Numbered from the stretch's first letter, positions 16,601 to 23,631 are shown. The stretch: DNA of 25,281 nucleotides from an uncultured bacterium (GCA_900549855.1 URPS01000031.1:1-25281), one strand, 5' to 3'. A program made the numbers and translations. Notes: generated by a model not told the origin, from the sequence alone.

Positions 16601-16776
16601 TTGGATTGCCAATCCTAGCTGCTCCGCTTACTCCTATTGTTGTAAGTAAATTAGCGAAAGCTTCTGCCGGACTTTCAATCGGTCAAATATCCGATAGCAT
16701 AGACAAAGCAATCGTTAAGGCTGTTAAAAAGAAACAAAACATAACCGAAGAACAACTTTTGGGTGTGTTTCAGTAA
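13684..16776 (+). CDS. Ankyrin-like, triple-AAA+ ATPase with a degenerate first module
   Basis: This is a 1030-aa cytoplasmic-type protein. Residues 1-20 are a divergent lineage motif (MYIT...IGFKAQ). Residues 28-107 contain ankyrin-like repeats ending ISPLDYAQTKEMRALLISRGA. About 108-230 is an acidic, Pro-rich linker. AAA-1 (243-455) keeps the fold (IDDIIGMKDIKTEV) but has lost Walker A (GILVETPEN) and Walker B (TIILIRGFDKFF). AAA-2 has GPAGNGKT (555-562), WFFDEFD (616-622), sensor ATND and RRGR. AAA-3 has GPPGTGKT (830-837), LFFDEAE (891-897) and GATN. The layout recalls Cdc48/VAT/FtsH-type classical AAA proteins, expected to be hexameric remodellers. No protease domain follows. It leads the block of motif-bearing genes. 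The substrate is unknown. Confidence 0.9.
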   Translation: MYITSVITKQYATKNIGFKAQEELPTEKDLLNEARKGKLDVNQVSREDGETLFQKLVKNNYVAVVSYITAKPSERDRIIDFTNNGISPLDYAQTKEMRALLISRGANKEKTQAAVKTSQPQRNNNAVDAREAAAKIYAENPIKVQPSVMQPVMKENVSVKEPEIKNTPQPIVEETPAKVDYFDSFDEVEDNDYEEKLPTPAEKETKENIEPQKVEEKGIKIPQSYSNYKVLTLTPDEPQKIDDIIGMKDIKTEVKENVIIPLTQKGAILTLKANNIDIPNGILVETPENMTQFVKAMSAETKMPVLQAFTPDEVKPMLNDIEKNYKETGTKTIILIRGFDKFFNSNQSTCSNGGLDENNFMLTIENCADKGALIFATADEKCNINKKFLSAGLFDKVLELPKPSIEDRRMYLQEYLNDKHLFSRVADIIDEIAEKTESFTCSDIEKVLEESARKSVSDENYVISPETVREELANFTKEAGICPIDDYNKTAIFDTPEFKRVPISEDEITRLDDLGGMPDVKERLKNLYIEPFKHLEELKSQLGSSAIPDGAIFYGPAGNGKTLTAKVLARELGLPFYETKLSDVASSYIHEVSKNIRKMAKQLNEKYAATGEMSLWFFDEFDSLGEARGGNTASHKQEVTDTLLQEFNNPSSKGFILIAATNDLDGVDPALKRRGRLGNWIAFSNPDREGIIDVVSKNLAKTPFTEPLSHNPEFLAKAAKEFDGSSMASIVSVLTDAKRAAILSGADFSHCVKQCFDDNAKRQMGEFCNKAGLKQHQYSEYDFKNLDELGGMTEVKEELQDNIVDVWNPEIRAALLANKRAIPGGVILEGPPGTGKTTIIETLARQMDVPLFKMNYAQEGNEYIHRVSKNVTDIFERLALQAKILKKPVMLFFDEAEKFFPRYAQGHQVEEVNTYKELMNNASRNNIILVGATNHIDMVNQEIIGNPRRMGTIIHVGNPEEKDRANLFNKLLFGLPILAAPLTPIVVSKLAKASAGLSIGQISDSIDKAIVKAVKKKQNITEEQLLGVFQ

Positions 16777-16796
16777 AAAATAAAGGAAAATAAAAA

Positions 16797-17447
16797 ATGG
16801 AAATTGGGTCAATACAAAATAACAATACGAATTTTACAGGATTAATAATGCCTAAAAAAGTGATTTTGGGCAGACATAGATTTGATGAAGTCAGATTGAA
16901 TAAACAAGATATTTTACAAAATTCTGCAATCAAAGATTGCGCAGATAGATTTGATGTTGTTATAAAAAAGGGTAAAATCATCGGAAACAGAGATTATACT
17001 GCAAAAGAAACTCGTAATATTATATTATCCGGTGGTGCATTCGGAACATTAATGGGAATAGGAACGGCTGCTTTTTTGAGAGGAATTTCAATTGCGACCT
17101 TGTCCACAATTGGTTCAACGGCGATGCTTGGTGCAATACTGGGCACTATTATAACCGTTAGCTGTTTTGAAATTTTCAAAGGATTGGATATAAGACCAAA
17201 TAGATATGATTACACGCTACAAGCCGGAAAAAATTATAATAAATTTTCAGATAAATTTGAAGGGAAAAGTTCAAGAATTCGTCGTTTCGCACATTACAGT
17301 GATTTGCAGGACATAAGTCATTTGAGTGCCGAAGTAGAAAATTTGAAGAAGGAAAAACATTCACAATTGATTGATGATAGTGATATGGAAAGCTTTGCAG
17401 CAATCAGAGAATTTATAGAAGGGACTTCCGGCAATAAAAAAATATAA
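16797..17447 (+). CDS. Motif-bearing membrane-hairpin protein (short family member)
   Basis: The 216-aa product opens MEIGSIQNNNTNFTGL. Residues 42-60 (SAIKDCADRFDVVIKKGK) closely match the same region of the 401-aa paralogue (EIKECADKFEVIIEKGK). Two Gly/Ala-rich hydrophobic stretches (about 74-98 and 100-126) form a membrane hairpin, followed by YDYTLQAGKNYNKF (137-150), again shared with the paralogue, and a charged tail. It lacks the ankyrin-like and C-terminal modules, so it equals the front half of the longer proteins. AAAGGA lies upstream, 20 bp after the AAA+ gene, suggesting co-transcription. The function is unknown. Confidence 0.85.
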   Translation: MEIGSIQNNNTNFTGLIMPKKVILGRHRFDEVRLNKQDILQNSAIKDCADRFDVVIKKGKIIGNRDYTAKETRNIILSGGAFGTLMGIGTAAFLRGISIATLSTIGSTAMLGAILGTIITVSCFEIFKGLDIRPNRYDYTLQAGKNYNKFSDKFEGKSSRIRRFAHYSDLQDISHLSAEVENLKKEKHSQLIDDSDMESFAAIREFIEGTSGNKKI

Positions 17448-17487
17448 AAACATCGGTAGTTGTAAAATTACAAAAAAGGAAAAAATA

Positions 17488-18267
17488 ATGAGAATTCAAT
17501 CAATACAAACTAATACAAACTTTCAAGGGCTAGGGCATAAACTTGTTAGAATGCAGAAATTGCAAGAAGGACAAAGTGTTGTTCAAAGATTTTCTGAAAA
17601 TGTTATGCAAGAAAGCAAATCTGAAATCACTAAAGAAATAAAGAAACCAACAAAAGAATGGTTTGATAATTGGTTTGATGGTTATATAAATACACAAAAT
17701 GCAACAGCAATGGCTACTAAAATATCAGTTGGTTCTAAAGATATTTTAGGAGTTTTAGAAACAAAAGAAGTTCAAGCGTCGGAAGGCGAAATGCTTGATT
17801 CTAAATTCGTTACAAAAACAATCAGCTATTTGCTTAATGAAGCTAAGCCGGATGAAAAAACGGTTATAGTTAATAAGTTGGCAAAACTTCCTAAAATTAA
17901 TTATAACCAAGTTGATGAAAATGATATATCTATATTAGAACACATTTTGAATGCAGAAGATTTTCAACTTTTGAATTTAGTTAGTAAAACTCAATTGGAT
18001 TATTATCCGGCACTTGATTATACGTATGAGCAGATTGACAATCCAAGATTCAAGCAAGAAGTCAATAAACTAAATCTTAATTTTAAAGATTTGAAGGACG
18101 CTGTGAAAAGAGAAAATCTATTGGATGTAGAAGCAAGACTTGATGATGTAAATTCTCCATTCTATAAACCTAAAGTACAAGGTAAAGAACTTATGGAACT
18201 TGCATTAAAAGCAAAAAGTGCGTTCTTTTTTGATGATTTTACACAAGCTTTTGAATATTTAATGTAA
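17488..18267 (+). CDS. Motif-bearing soluble protein with the shared C-terminal module
   Basis: The 259-aa product begins MRIQSIQTNTNFQGL, then has a helical stretch (20-80) and the family C-terminal module (about 84-235), marked by INYNQVDENDISILEHILNA (137-156), YPALDYTYEQIDNPRFKQEV (173-192) and LNFKDLKDAV...NSPFY. There is no membrane segment. It therefore equals the back half of the longer paralogues, complementary to the preceding 216-aa protein. AAAAAGGAAA precedes the ATG, and the gene lies 40 bp after its neighbour. The module's D-x-N-x-I-S-[IV]-x-E pattern resembles a diverged ankyrin turn, but I would not assign it formally. The function is unknown. Confidence 0.85.
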   Translation: MRIQSIQTNTNFQGLGHKLVRMQKLQEGQSVVQRFSENVMQESKSEITKEIKKPTKEWFDNWFDGYINTQNATAMATKISVGSKDILGVLETKEVQASEGEMLDSKFVTKTISYLLNEAKPDEKTVIVNKLAKLPKINYNQVDENDISILEHILNAEDFQLLNLVSKTQLDYYPALDYTYEQIDNPRFKQEVNKLNLNFKDLKDAVKRENLLDVEARLDDVNSPFYKPKVQGKELMELALKAKSAFFFDDFTQAFEYLM

Positions 18268-18339
18268 AAATGAAATTTAATATAGTAGGTTGTGTAGAAC
18301 GATTATCATTCAACACGACAATAAATAAAAGGAAAGACA

Positions 18340-19926
18340 ATGAAAATCCAACAGGTACAAAATAACAATACAAACTTTCAAGGGTTATATGGAAATAAAT
18401 GGGCAATAAGCGGGCTTAATCAACAAATGAAAACAAATGTCGATAGGTTAGCTCAAGATTATGATGTTATCGTAAAAAAACGGATTTTTAAAAAAGCGCC
18501 GGCAGTGTTTACACCAATGTCCGGTTTGATTGGTGGAATGAGCGCATCTCTTCTAACTTCTGATTTAAAAATTATTATTCCAACCGGCATAGCCTCAATG
18601 CTTGTAGCTGCAGCTGCCGCTTTTAAAGCATTTTCAACGAAGACAATCCAGTTGGGTGATAAGGTAGAAAAAGATGACAAGACTAACAAATTAAAACTTA
18701 GTGGAGTTAAGACCGAAGAAGTTTTATTGAATAAAAAATTGAATTGTGATGAGTTAGAAAAAAAGTATTTGTCAGATGTTTTTACGCAAGGTTCAGTTGA
18801 TATCTTAAGAAAATATATAAAAAGCGGAAAGATAAATCTGTTGAAAGAAAGCCTTCGAACATTAGATTCAAGACTTTCTGCAAATGAGTATAAAGACTTG
18901 ATGAATGTGTTTGCAAAAACTCAACTTGTAAAAGATGAAGATGGCAATTTGCCGATACATAAGGCAGAAAATGCAAATGATATTTATAATTTGAATGCAT
19001 ATTTGAAAGATTATCCGGAAGATTTGGCAGAAATATACCTCACAAAGAATAATAAAGGAGAATTGCCAATTCATAACAAAGAAGTAATTAATAATACCTA
19101 CGCTCTTCGTGATATTGCGTCAAGTTTAGAAAAATATCCACGAGTATTGGTAACGATTTTTGAGGCAAAAAATCAACAAGGCGATAACGCAATTGATTTT
19201 TTGCGTGGACTTCCTATTACTAATAATTCAGAAATGATTTCTAATATTATTAGAAAAGTAGAAGACGCAAAAGATTATTGCGTGAAAGTTCGTGGAGCAT
19301 TTATTCCGGCTGTGGCAAAGTCAGAACAAGAAGAAAATAAGACTTTAGAAGAAAAGATAAATTCAGACTTTGATTTTTCCGGCATTATGGGACTTTTGAA
19401 TAATAAAAGCCTTCAAAAATCAAAAGGTGAACAGTTAAATTATTCTAATGGTTCTAGCAAAATAATTGATTTTATTATTGACAAGGCTTCTCAAGAAGAA
19501 AAGAAAGTTATTATCAGAGAATTGCAAAAACTTACAAATATTGATTATAACAAGGTTGATAAAAATAGAATTTCTATTGTAGAAAAGATTTTGAATGCAG
19601 AAGATTTTGATTTGTTAGAACTTTTGCGTGACAAGCATTTGGAGTATTTTCCAGAATTAGATTATGCATATAGAAGAATCGAAAACGACAATTTTAGAAA
19701 ACAAGTTAAAATTTTAAACTTCGACTTTGTAGGTCTGGAACTTGGTGCAAGAGTCGGACGTATGAGCTACTTTGAAGAAACAAATGAACGTTTTACTTCT
19801 CCATTGTTCAAAAAAGAATATAACGGAAGAAGAATATTAGATATAATAAATCATTCTGAAAATCAACTTTTTGCAGAACATTTCAGGGAAAAATTCGGAC
19901 AGTACCTGTCTGATTATATTGTATAA
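18340..19926 (+). CDS. Motif-bearing membrane protein with ankyrin-like repeats
   Basis: This 528-aa protein is a full-length family member. The order is the N-terminal motif MKIQQVQNNNTNFQGL, the block DRLAQDYDVIVKK (35-47), a hydrophobic hairpin (about 55-98), a charged linker, and ankyrin-like repeats (about 145-290) with the tell-tale DGNLPIHKAEN (201-211), KGELPIHNKE and GDNAIDFL. The C-terminal module (about 346-490) contains IDYNKVDKNRISIVEKILNA and YFPELDYAYRRI. The predicted topology places the repeats on one side of the membrane, most simply the cytoplasm. An AAAGGAAA site precedes the ATG. The first 17 codons are nearly identical to those of the 401-aa gene, while the remainder has diverged. 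The binding partner and function are unknown. Confidence 0.87.
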   Translation: MKIQQVQNNNTNFQGLYGNKWAISGLNQQMKTNVDRLAQDYDVIVKKRIFKKAPAVFTPMSGLIGGMSASLLTSDLKIIIPTGIASMLVAAAAAFKAFSTKTIQLGDKVEKDDKTNKLKLSGVKTEEVLLNKKLNCDELEKKYLSDVFTQGSVDILRKYIKSGKINLLKESLRTLDSRLSANEYKDLMNVFAKTQLVKDEDGNLPIHKAENANDIYNLNAYLKDYPEDLAEIYLTKNNKGELPIHNKEVINNTYALRDIASSLEKYPRVLVTIFEAKNQQGDNAIDFLRGLPITNNSEMISNIIRKVEDAKDYCVKVRGAFIPAVAKSEQEENKTLEEKINSDFDFSGIMGLLNNKSLQKSKGEQLNYSNGSSKIIDFIIDKASQEEKKVIIRELQKLTNIDYNKVDKNRISIVEKILNAEDFDLLELLRDKHLEYFPELDYAYRRIENDNFRKQVKILNFDFVGLELGARVGRMSYFEETNERFTSPLFKKEYNGRRILDIINHSENQLFAEHFREKFGQYLSDYIV

Positions 19927-19960
19927 AAAATATTTATCGCTTGAATAAAAGGAAAAAGAA

Positions 19961-19986
19961 TGTAGGTCGGCTTTACTAAGCCGACA
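19961..19986. repeat. Interspersed 26-bp hairpin repeat, copy 2
   Basis: The 8-bp arms GTCGGCTT (19966-19973) and AAGCCGAC (19978-19985) enclose a TACT loop. It differs from copy 1 (1799-1824) by a compensated A:T to G:C pair in the stem and one loop base. It lies in the 96-bp gap within the gene block, where it could stabilise or partly terminate the transcript. Confidence 0.85.
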
Positions 19987-20022
19987 GAAACAACAAATTA
20001 ACGGAAAAAGGAATAAAAGAAA

Positions 20023-21228
20023 ATGAAAATCCAACCGGTACAAAATAACAATATGAACTTTCAAGGGTTACATGTCGATAAGAAAATATATCGCCAATTA
20101 GAAATGGGGCGAAATAAAAATATATTCTTAAAAAATCCTGAAATCAAAGAATGTGCCGATAAATTTGAAGTAATAATTGAAAAAGGTAAGCCAATCAAAA
20201 GAAAAGCGATGGAGCCATTCTCAAAATTACTACTGGAATTTATTGCGGGAAGTATTGGAATGTCTGGGGCTATGAGTGTTTCATTATTAGCAGGTGGAGC
20301 ATCAATAATGACTCCGGCAACAATGTTTGCTTGGGGATTTCTTGGTGCTGCTGTCGGGCTTGCCGGCATGACGGGGTATATTTTTAACCGTGAACATAGT
20401 AATGACCATGAATACAGTTTGCAGGTCGGCAAGAAAATAAAAGAATCAATGTTTGGCAAAAAAGAACTCCTATCACCACTAACTCGCAAATTTCCAATAA
20501 AAGAGTATGGTGATATAAAGCGAATATCCGGTATTTCTGAACTTGCGCAACAAGGTGATGAGCAAAACTTTATGGACATAATTGATAATTATGATGTAGA
20601 AAATTTATTTGAACCTAAAGATATTTTAAAAATATTGAATGATAAAAACATAAAACGCAATTATTCAAACGGGGAAGTTTTTAACTATAAGTTCTACTAT
20701 GACAATAATAACACTTTGTTGACCAAGTTTTTGGATATTACTCCAACAGATGAAAACCAAAAAGATTATGATAAAATCATTGAAATAATGAAAAATACAG
20801 AAAATATAGACTACAGTCAAGTGGATTCAAACGGGATTTCTGTAATAGAAAAAATAATGAATTCAGAAAACTTAGAAATGTTGGATGTAGTAAATGATTT
20901 TGAATTTAATTATTCTAGAGATATGGATTTTGCGTATGAAAATATTAAGAATCCAAAATTTAAACGACGAGTTAAAAATCTTAATGTGAACTTTCCAAAT
21001 ATAGAAGAAGCAATTAGAATCGGTTCTGAAAAAGCTATAGAGGCAGTGTTTCCGGAATTTAGTTCTCCATTCTGTGATATCGCAAAAGTTCTGAATAATA
21101 GTTATAACAAAGTTCCATTAAGAAATTATTATAATGTTATTAGTTATATAAACGCAAATATAAGTCATTTATCAAATAAAAAAAGGAAAAGTTATGAACA
21201 TTTCAAAAATCAACGTAATAAATTTTAA
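20023..21228 (+). CDS. Motif-bearing membrane protein with the shared C-terminal module
   Basis: This 401-aa family member has the motif MKIQPVQNNNMNFQGL, the EIKECADKFEVIIEKGK block (40-56), a long Gly/Ala/Met-rich hydrophobic region (about 68-121, two helices), HEYSLQVGKKI (129-139) and the C-terminal module (about 199-352) containing IDYSQVDSNGISVIEKIMNSEN and MDFAYENIKNPKFKRRVKNL. The ankyrin-like middle of the 528- and 559-aa proteins is missing. It thus joins in one chain the two halves found in the separate 216- and 259-aa genes. Its last 12 codons overlap the next gene, whose ribosome binding site lies within it. The start is supported by AAAAAGGAA, at a rather long spacing. Confidence 0.87.
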   Translation: MKIQPVQNNNMNFQGLHVDKKIYRQLEMGRNKNIFLKNPEIKECADKFEVIIEKGKPIKRKAMEPFSKLLLEFIAGSIGMSGAMSVSLLAGGASIMTPATMFAWGFLGAAVGLAGMTGYIFNREHSNDHEYSLQVGKKIKESMFGKKELLSPLTRKFPIKEYGDIKRISGISELAQQGDEQNFMDIIDNYDVENLFEPKDILKILNDKNIKRNYSNGEVFNYKFYYDNNNTLLTKFLDITPTDENQKDYDKIIEIMKNTENIDYSQVDSNGISVIEKIMNSENLEMLDVVNDFEFNYSRDMDFAYENIKNPKFKRRVKNLNVNFPNIEEAIRIGSEKAIEAVFPEFSSPFCDIAKVLNNSYNKVPLRNYYNVISYINANISHLSNKKRKSYEHFKNQRNKF

Positions 21229-21880
21229 ATCAAACAAACTTCGTGAAGCTGAACTACGAGAACTAAGACGTCTAAGAGAACAACGTAGACAAATGGAAGA
21301 ACAAAAACTTCTCGATAGACTTAAGTATCCGGAATTGGACAACCAGATGAGTACTAAAGTCGCAGGATTTTTGTCAAAATTTACTTGTGCAATTCAGAAT
21401 GCTTCTGAACATAATGTTATGGAGTTCTTTGGTGATGATGCTACTGCTCAAGATTTGAGAAAAAATCTTTCTCCAACTTGCCAAGCTGATAGCAAAATGC
21501 TTAGAGAAGAAGTTCAAAAAATGGAAGAACTTAAAGATCCTGTTATGACTTTGATTTGCGCTAACAGAATGAAAAAATTCGTACCTAAAAAGGGAATTTT
21601 ATCAGAAGAACAACATAACAATTTTGTTGAAGGAATCAAAAAAACAGTTTCTACAATTGTTAGAAATTCTGATTTTGAGAAGTTTGAACCGGATGAAAAA
21701 GCATCAATTTTAGAAATGGTTCAAAAAGTTGAGAATTCAGACTCAGTAGACTTTGGAATAGAAAGACAGTTGAAAATTCTTGTTGATAAATTAAATTCCA
21801 AAAAATTTCAAAGAGGTTTTATTCCACCTGTTCAAGTAAGAAATCTTGTTGGAGATAAAGTTAAGAATTTATTGAAGTAG
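21194..21880 (+). CDS. Motif-bearing helical protein
   Basis: The 228-aa product begins MNISKINVINFKSNKL, a compact form of the lineage motif, followed directly by a highly charged helix RELRRLREQRRQMEEQKLLDRL (about 21-42) likely to be a coiled coil. The rest is predicted all-helical, with no membrane segment and without the family's C-terminal module, so it is a different fold from its neighbours. It overlaps the end of the 401-aa gene by 35 bp, with AAAAGGAAA before the ATG, which implies translational coupling. It is followed 7 bp later by the 559-aa gene. It could be an adaptor for the membrane paralogues, but that is a guess from position only. Confidence 0.85.
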   Translation: MNISKINVINFKSNKLREAELRELRRLREQRRQMEEQKLLDRLKYPELDNQMSTKVAGFLSKFTCAIQNASEHNVMEFFGDDATAQDLRKNLSPTCQADSKMLREEVQKMEELKDPVMTLICANRMKKFVPKKGILSEEQHNNFVEGIKKTVSTIVRNSDFEKFEPDEKASILEMVQKVENSDSVDFGIERQLKILVDKLNSKKFQRGFIPPVQVRNLVGDKVKNLLK

Positions 21881-21887
21881 GTAATGT

Positions 21888-23567
21888 GTGAAAATAACAT
21901 CCGTAGATAATTATAATATCAATAGTAACCGGACTTTTAGGGCGAAGAATATTAATAAAGCAGCGTCAAAAGTTAATGGCAAACAAGTTTTGGATAAATT
22001 TGAAAAAGAGTCAAACAAAATTCCGCCGGAATTTTTGGTTGCAAGAAACGGTTGTCTTATTTCCGGTGGAGTTTTAGCTTTTGCAGCGATTTTCCAAATG
22101 TTGCATATGTTACCATTTATGGTGCTACCAACAGCCGGTATTATCGCAGGTATAGGTTATGCCTTGATTTCTTTGAGTCTTAATACTCCGCCTAAAAATA
22201 AAACATATTCAACAGATGATAAAACAAAACAAAAAATAAAGGATGAGTGCGAAACTCAAAAACCAGAAAAAAAAGAAATTCAGGATGTTAAAGAAGTAAA
22301 AAGTGAAAGTCCGATTGTGGTAAAAGCGCCGAAAACCGATAGATTTGCCGGCATGAGTTCAAAAGAAATTATTGATACTTATGATTCTAAGCTTATAAAA
22401 GATGCAATAATAGCCGGTAAAATTGATTTAACAAAAATATCTTTACGAACTTTTAATTTTAGGTTAAATAATGCGGATTACGAGGAAGTTGTTAATTATT
22501 TTGCAGAATCCATAAAGACAGAGATTGATGAAAATAGGCAAACTCTATTACACAAATGTGATGCGAAACAGGTTCATACTGCAATGCTAAATTTATGGCA
22601 GTATCCGGAAGTGGTGGCAGAAAGGATAACTGCAAAGGATATCAACGGAGAAATGCCTATACACAAATATATTAATGATGATTACTCAGAAGAAAATTTT
22701 GAGAATATAAAACAGTTTCACTATGCTTTACATTCTAAAGGTCAGTTGAATTATCAAACATTGTTAACAGTTTTTGAAGCAAAAAATGCAAATGGAGTTA
22801 GTGCACAAGATTGGCTGAAAGAGCATTGTCGCAGAGAAAGAAAACAAGGACATTATTACCCATTCTCGGAAACTTTACTTAGTCTTTTACACTATGCAAA
22901 AAAGGATTATGAAACAGAAACCGGCAAGGAGTATCAGCCGTTTATTCCGGTATCTGATTTAAAAAGAAAAGCTTATGTTACAAGCTTAATTAATATGTCT
23001 AGCGAAATAAATTATGACAACATTATGCGAATTCTAAATGATAAAGAAGTACAAAAAACAAATGGGCTTGATTTGAATTTGGATGAAAATTATACGGCAG
23101 AAATTATAGAATATCTTATTAATAATGCTAATGCACAAGAGGGTGTTAAAATTATTGCAAAACTAAAAGAGCTTAATCGTTTGGATTATGATAAAGTTGA
23201 TAAGAATGGGATATCGGTGATAGAACTTATTATGAATGCCGAAGATGATATGTTGCTTGAGCTTGTTAAAAATAATACATTCAAATATCGACCGGAATTG
23301 GATTATGTTTATAATAATATCCAAAACCCTGAATTTAAAGAAAAAATTAAAAAGTTAAAGTTTGATTTCGTTGAATTAAAAAATGCTGTAGAAATGTTAT
23401 CTGCGGAGAAATTAGAAAAATATATAAGCCACTCGAGTTCACCTTTGTATGACAAAAATATTCATGGTTTAGAAATGAGAGTACCGTCATATAAAATAAT
23501 GGGGAATAGATTTTTCAAAAAATATAACGAGTATTTCCACCGATTCGTACCTTATGAGAGTTACTAA
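21888..23567 (+). CDS. Motif-bearing membrane protein with ankyrin-like repeats (largest member)
   Basis: This 559-aa protein starts with GTG (MKITSVDNYNINSNRTFRAK), a longer variant of the motif. A hydrophobic hairpin spans about 54-98. It is followed by a Lys/Glu-rich linker (100-150), ankyrin-like repeats (about 160-315) with ENRQTLLHKCDA, INGEMPIHKYIN and ANGVSAQDWLKEH, and the C-terminal module (about 376-522) with LDYDKVDKNGISVIELIMNAED and YRPELDYVYNNIQNPEFKEKI. SLRTFNFRLNNADYEEVVNYFA aligns with SLRTLDSRLSANEYKDLMNVFA of the 528-aa paralogue, so these two are the closest pair in the middle region. The ribosome binding site is weak (GTAGGT), consistent with coupling to the gene 7 bp upstream. 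It is the last gene of the block. Confidence 0.87.
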   Translation: MKITSVDNYNINSNRTFRAKNINKAASKVNGKQVLDKFEKESNKIPPEFLVARNGCLISGGVLAFAAIFQMLHMLPFMVLPTAGIIAGIGYALISLSLNTPPKNKTYSTDDKTKQKIKDECETQKPEKKEIQDVKEVKSESPIVVKAPKTDRFAGMSSKEIIDTYDSKLIKDAIIAGKIDLTKISLRTFNFRLNNADYEEVVNYFAESIKTEIDENRQTLLHKCDAKQVHTAMLNLWQYPEVVAERITAKDINGEMPIHKYINDDYSEENFENIKQFHYALHSKGQLNYQTLLTVFEAKNANGVSAQDWLKEHCRRERKQGHYYPFSETLLSLLHYAKKDYETETGKEYQPFIPVSDLKRKAYVTSLINMSSEINYDNIMRILNDKEVQKTNGLDLNLDENYTAEIIEYLINNANAQEGVKIIAKLKELNRLDYDKVDKNGISVIELIMNAEDDMLLELVKNNTFKYRPELDYVYNNIQNPEFKEKIKKLKFDFVELKNAVEMLSAEKLEKYISHSSSPLYDKNIHGLEMRVPSYKIMGNRFFKKYNEYFHRFVPYESY

Positions 23568-23592
23568 AAGGTAGTATTAAATTAATTAAAAT

Positions 23593-23630
23593 GAACTTAA
23601 CGACTTAACGACCTAGCGACTTAAGACTTT
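23593..23630 (+). repeat. Octamer tandem repeat at the end of the gene block
   Basis: Four 8-bp units, GAACTTAA, CGACTTAA, CGACCTAG and CGACTTAA (23593-23624), lie between the 559-aa gene and the convergent radical SAM gene, followed by GAC and a T-run (23628-23633). No strong stem forms, so it is a short tandem repeat and not a clear terminator. Confidence 0.8.
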
Positions 23631-23631
23631 T

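Noticed and set aside
13684..23567. Prophage or integrative element
   Set aside because: There is no integrase, terminase, capsid, transposase, tRNA boundary or flanking direct repeat, and base use looks like the surrounding genes.
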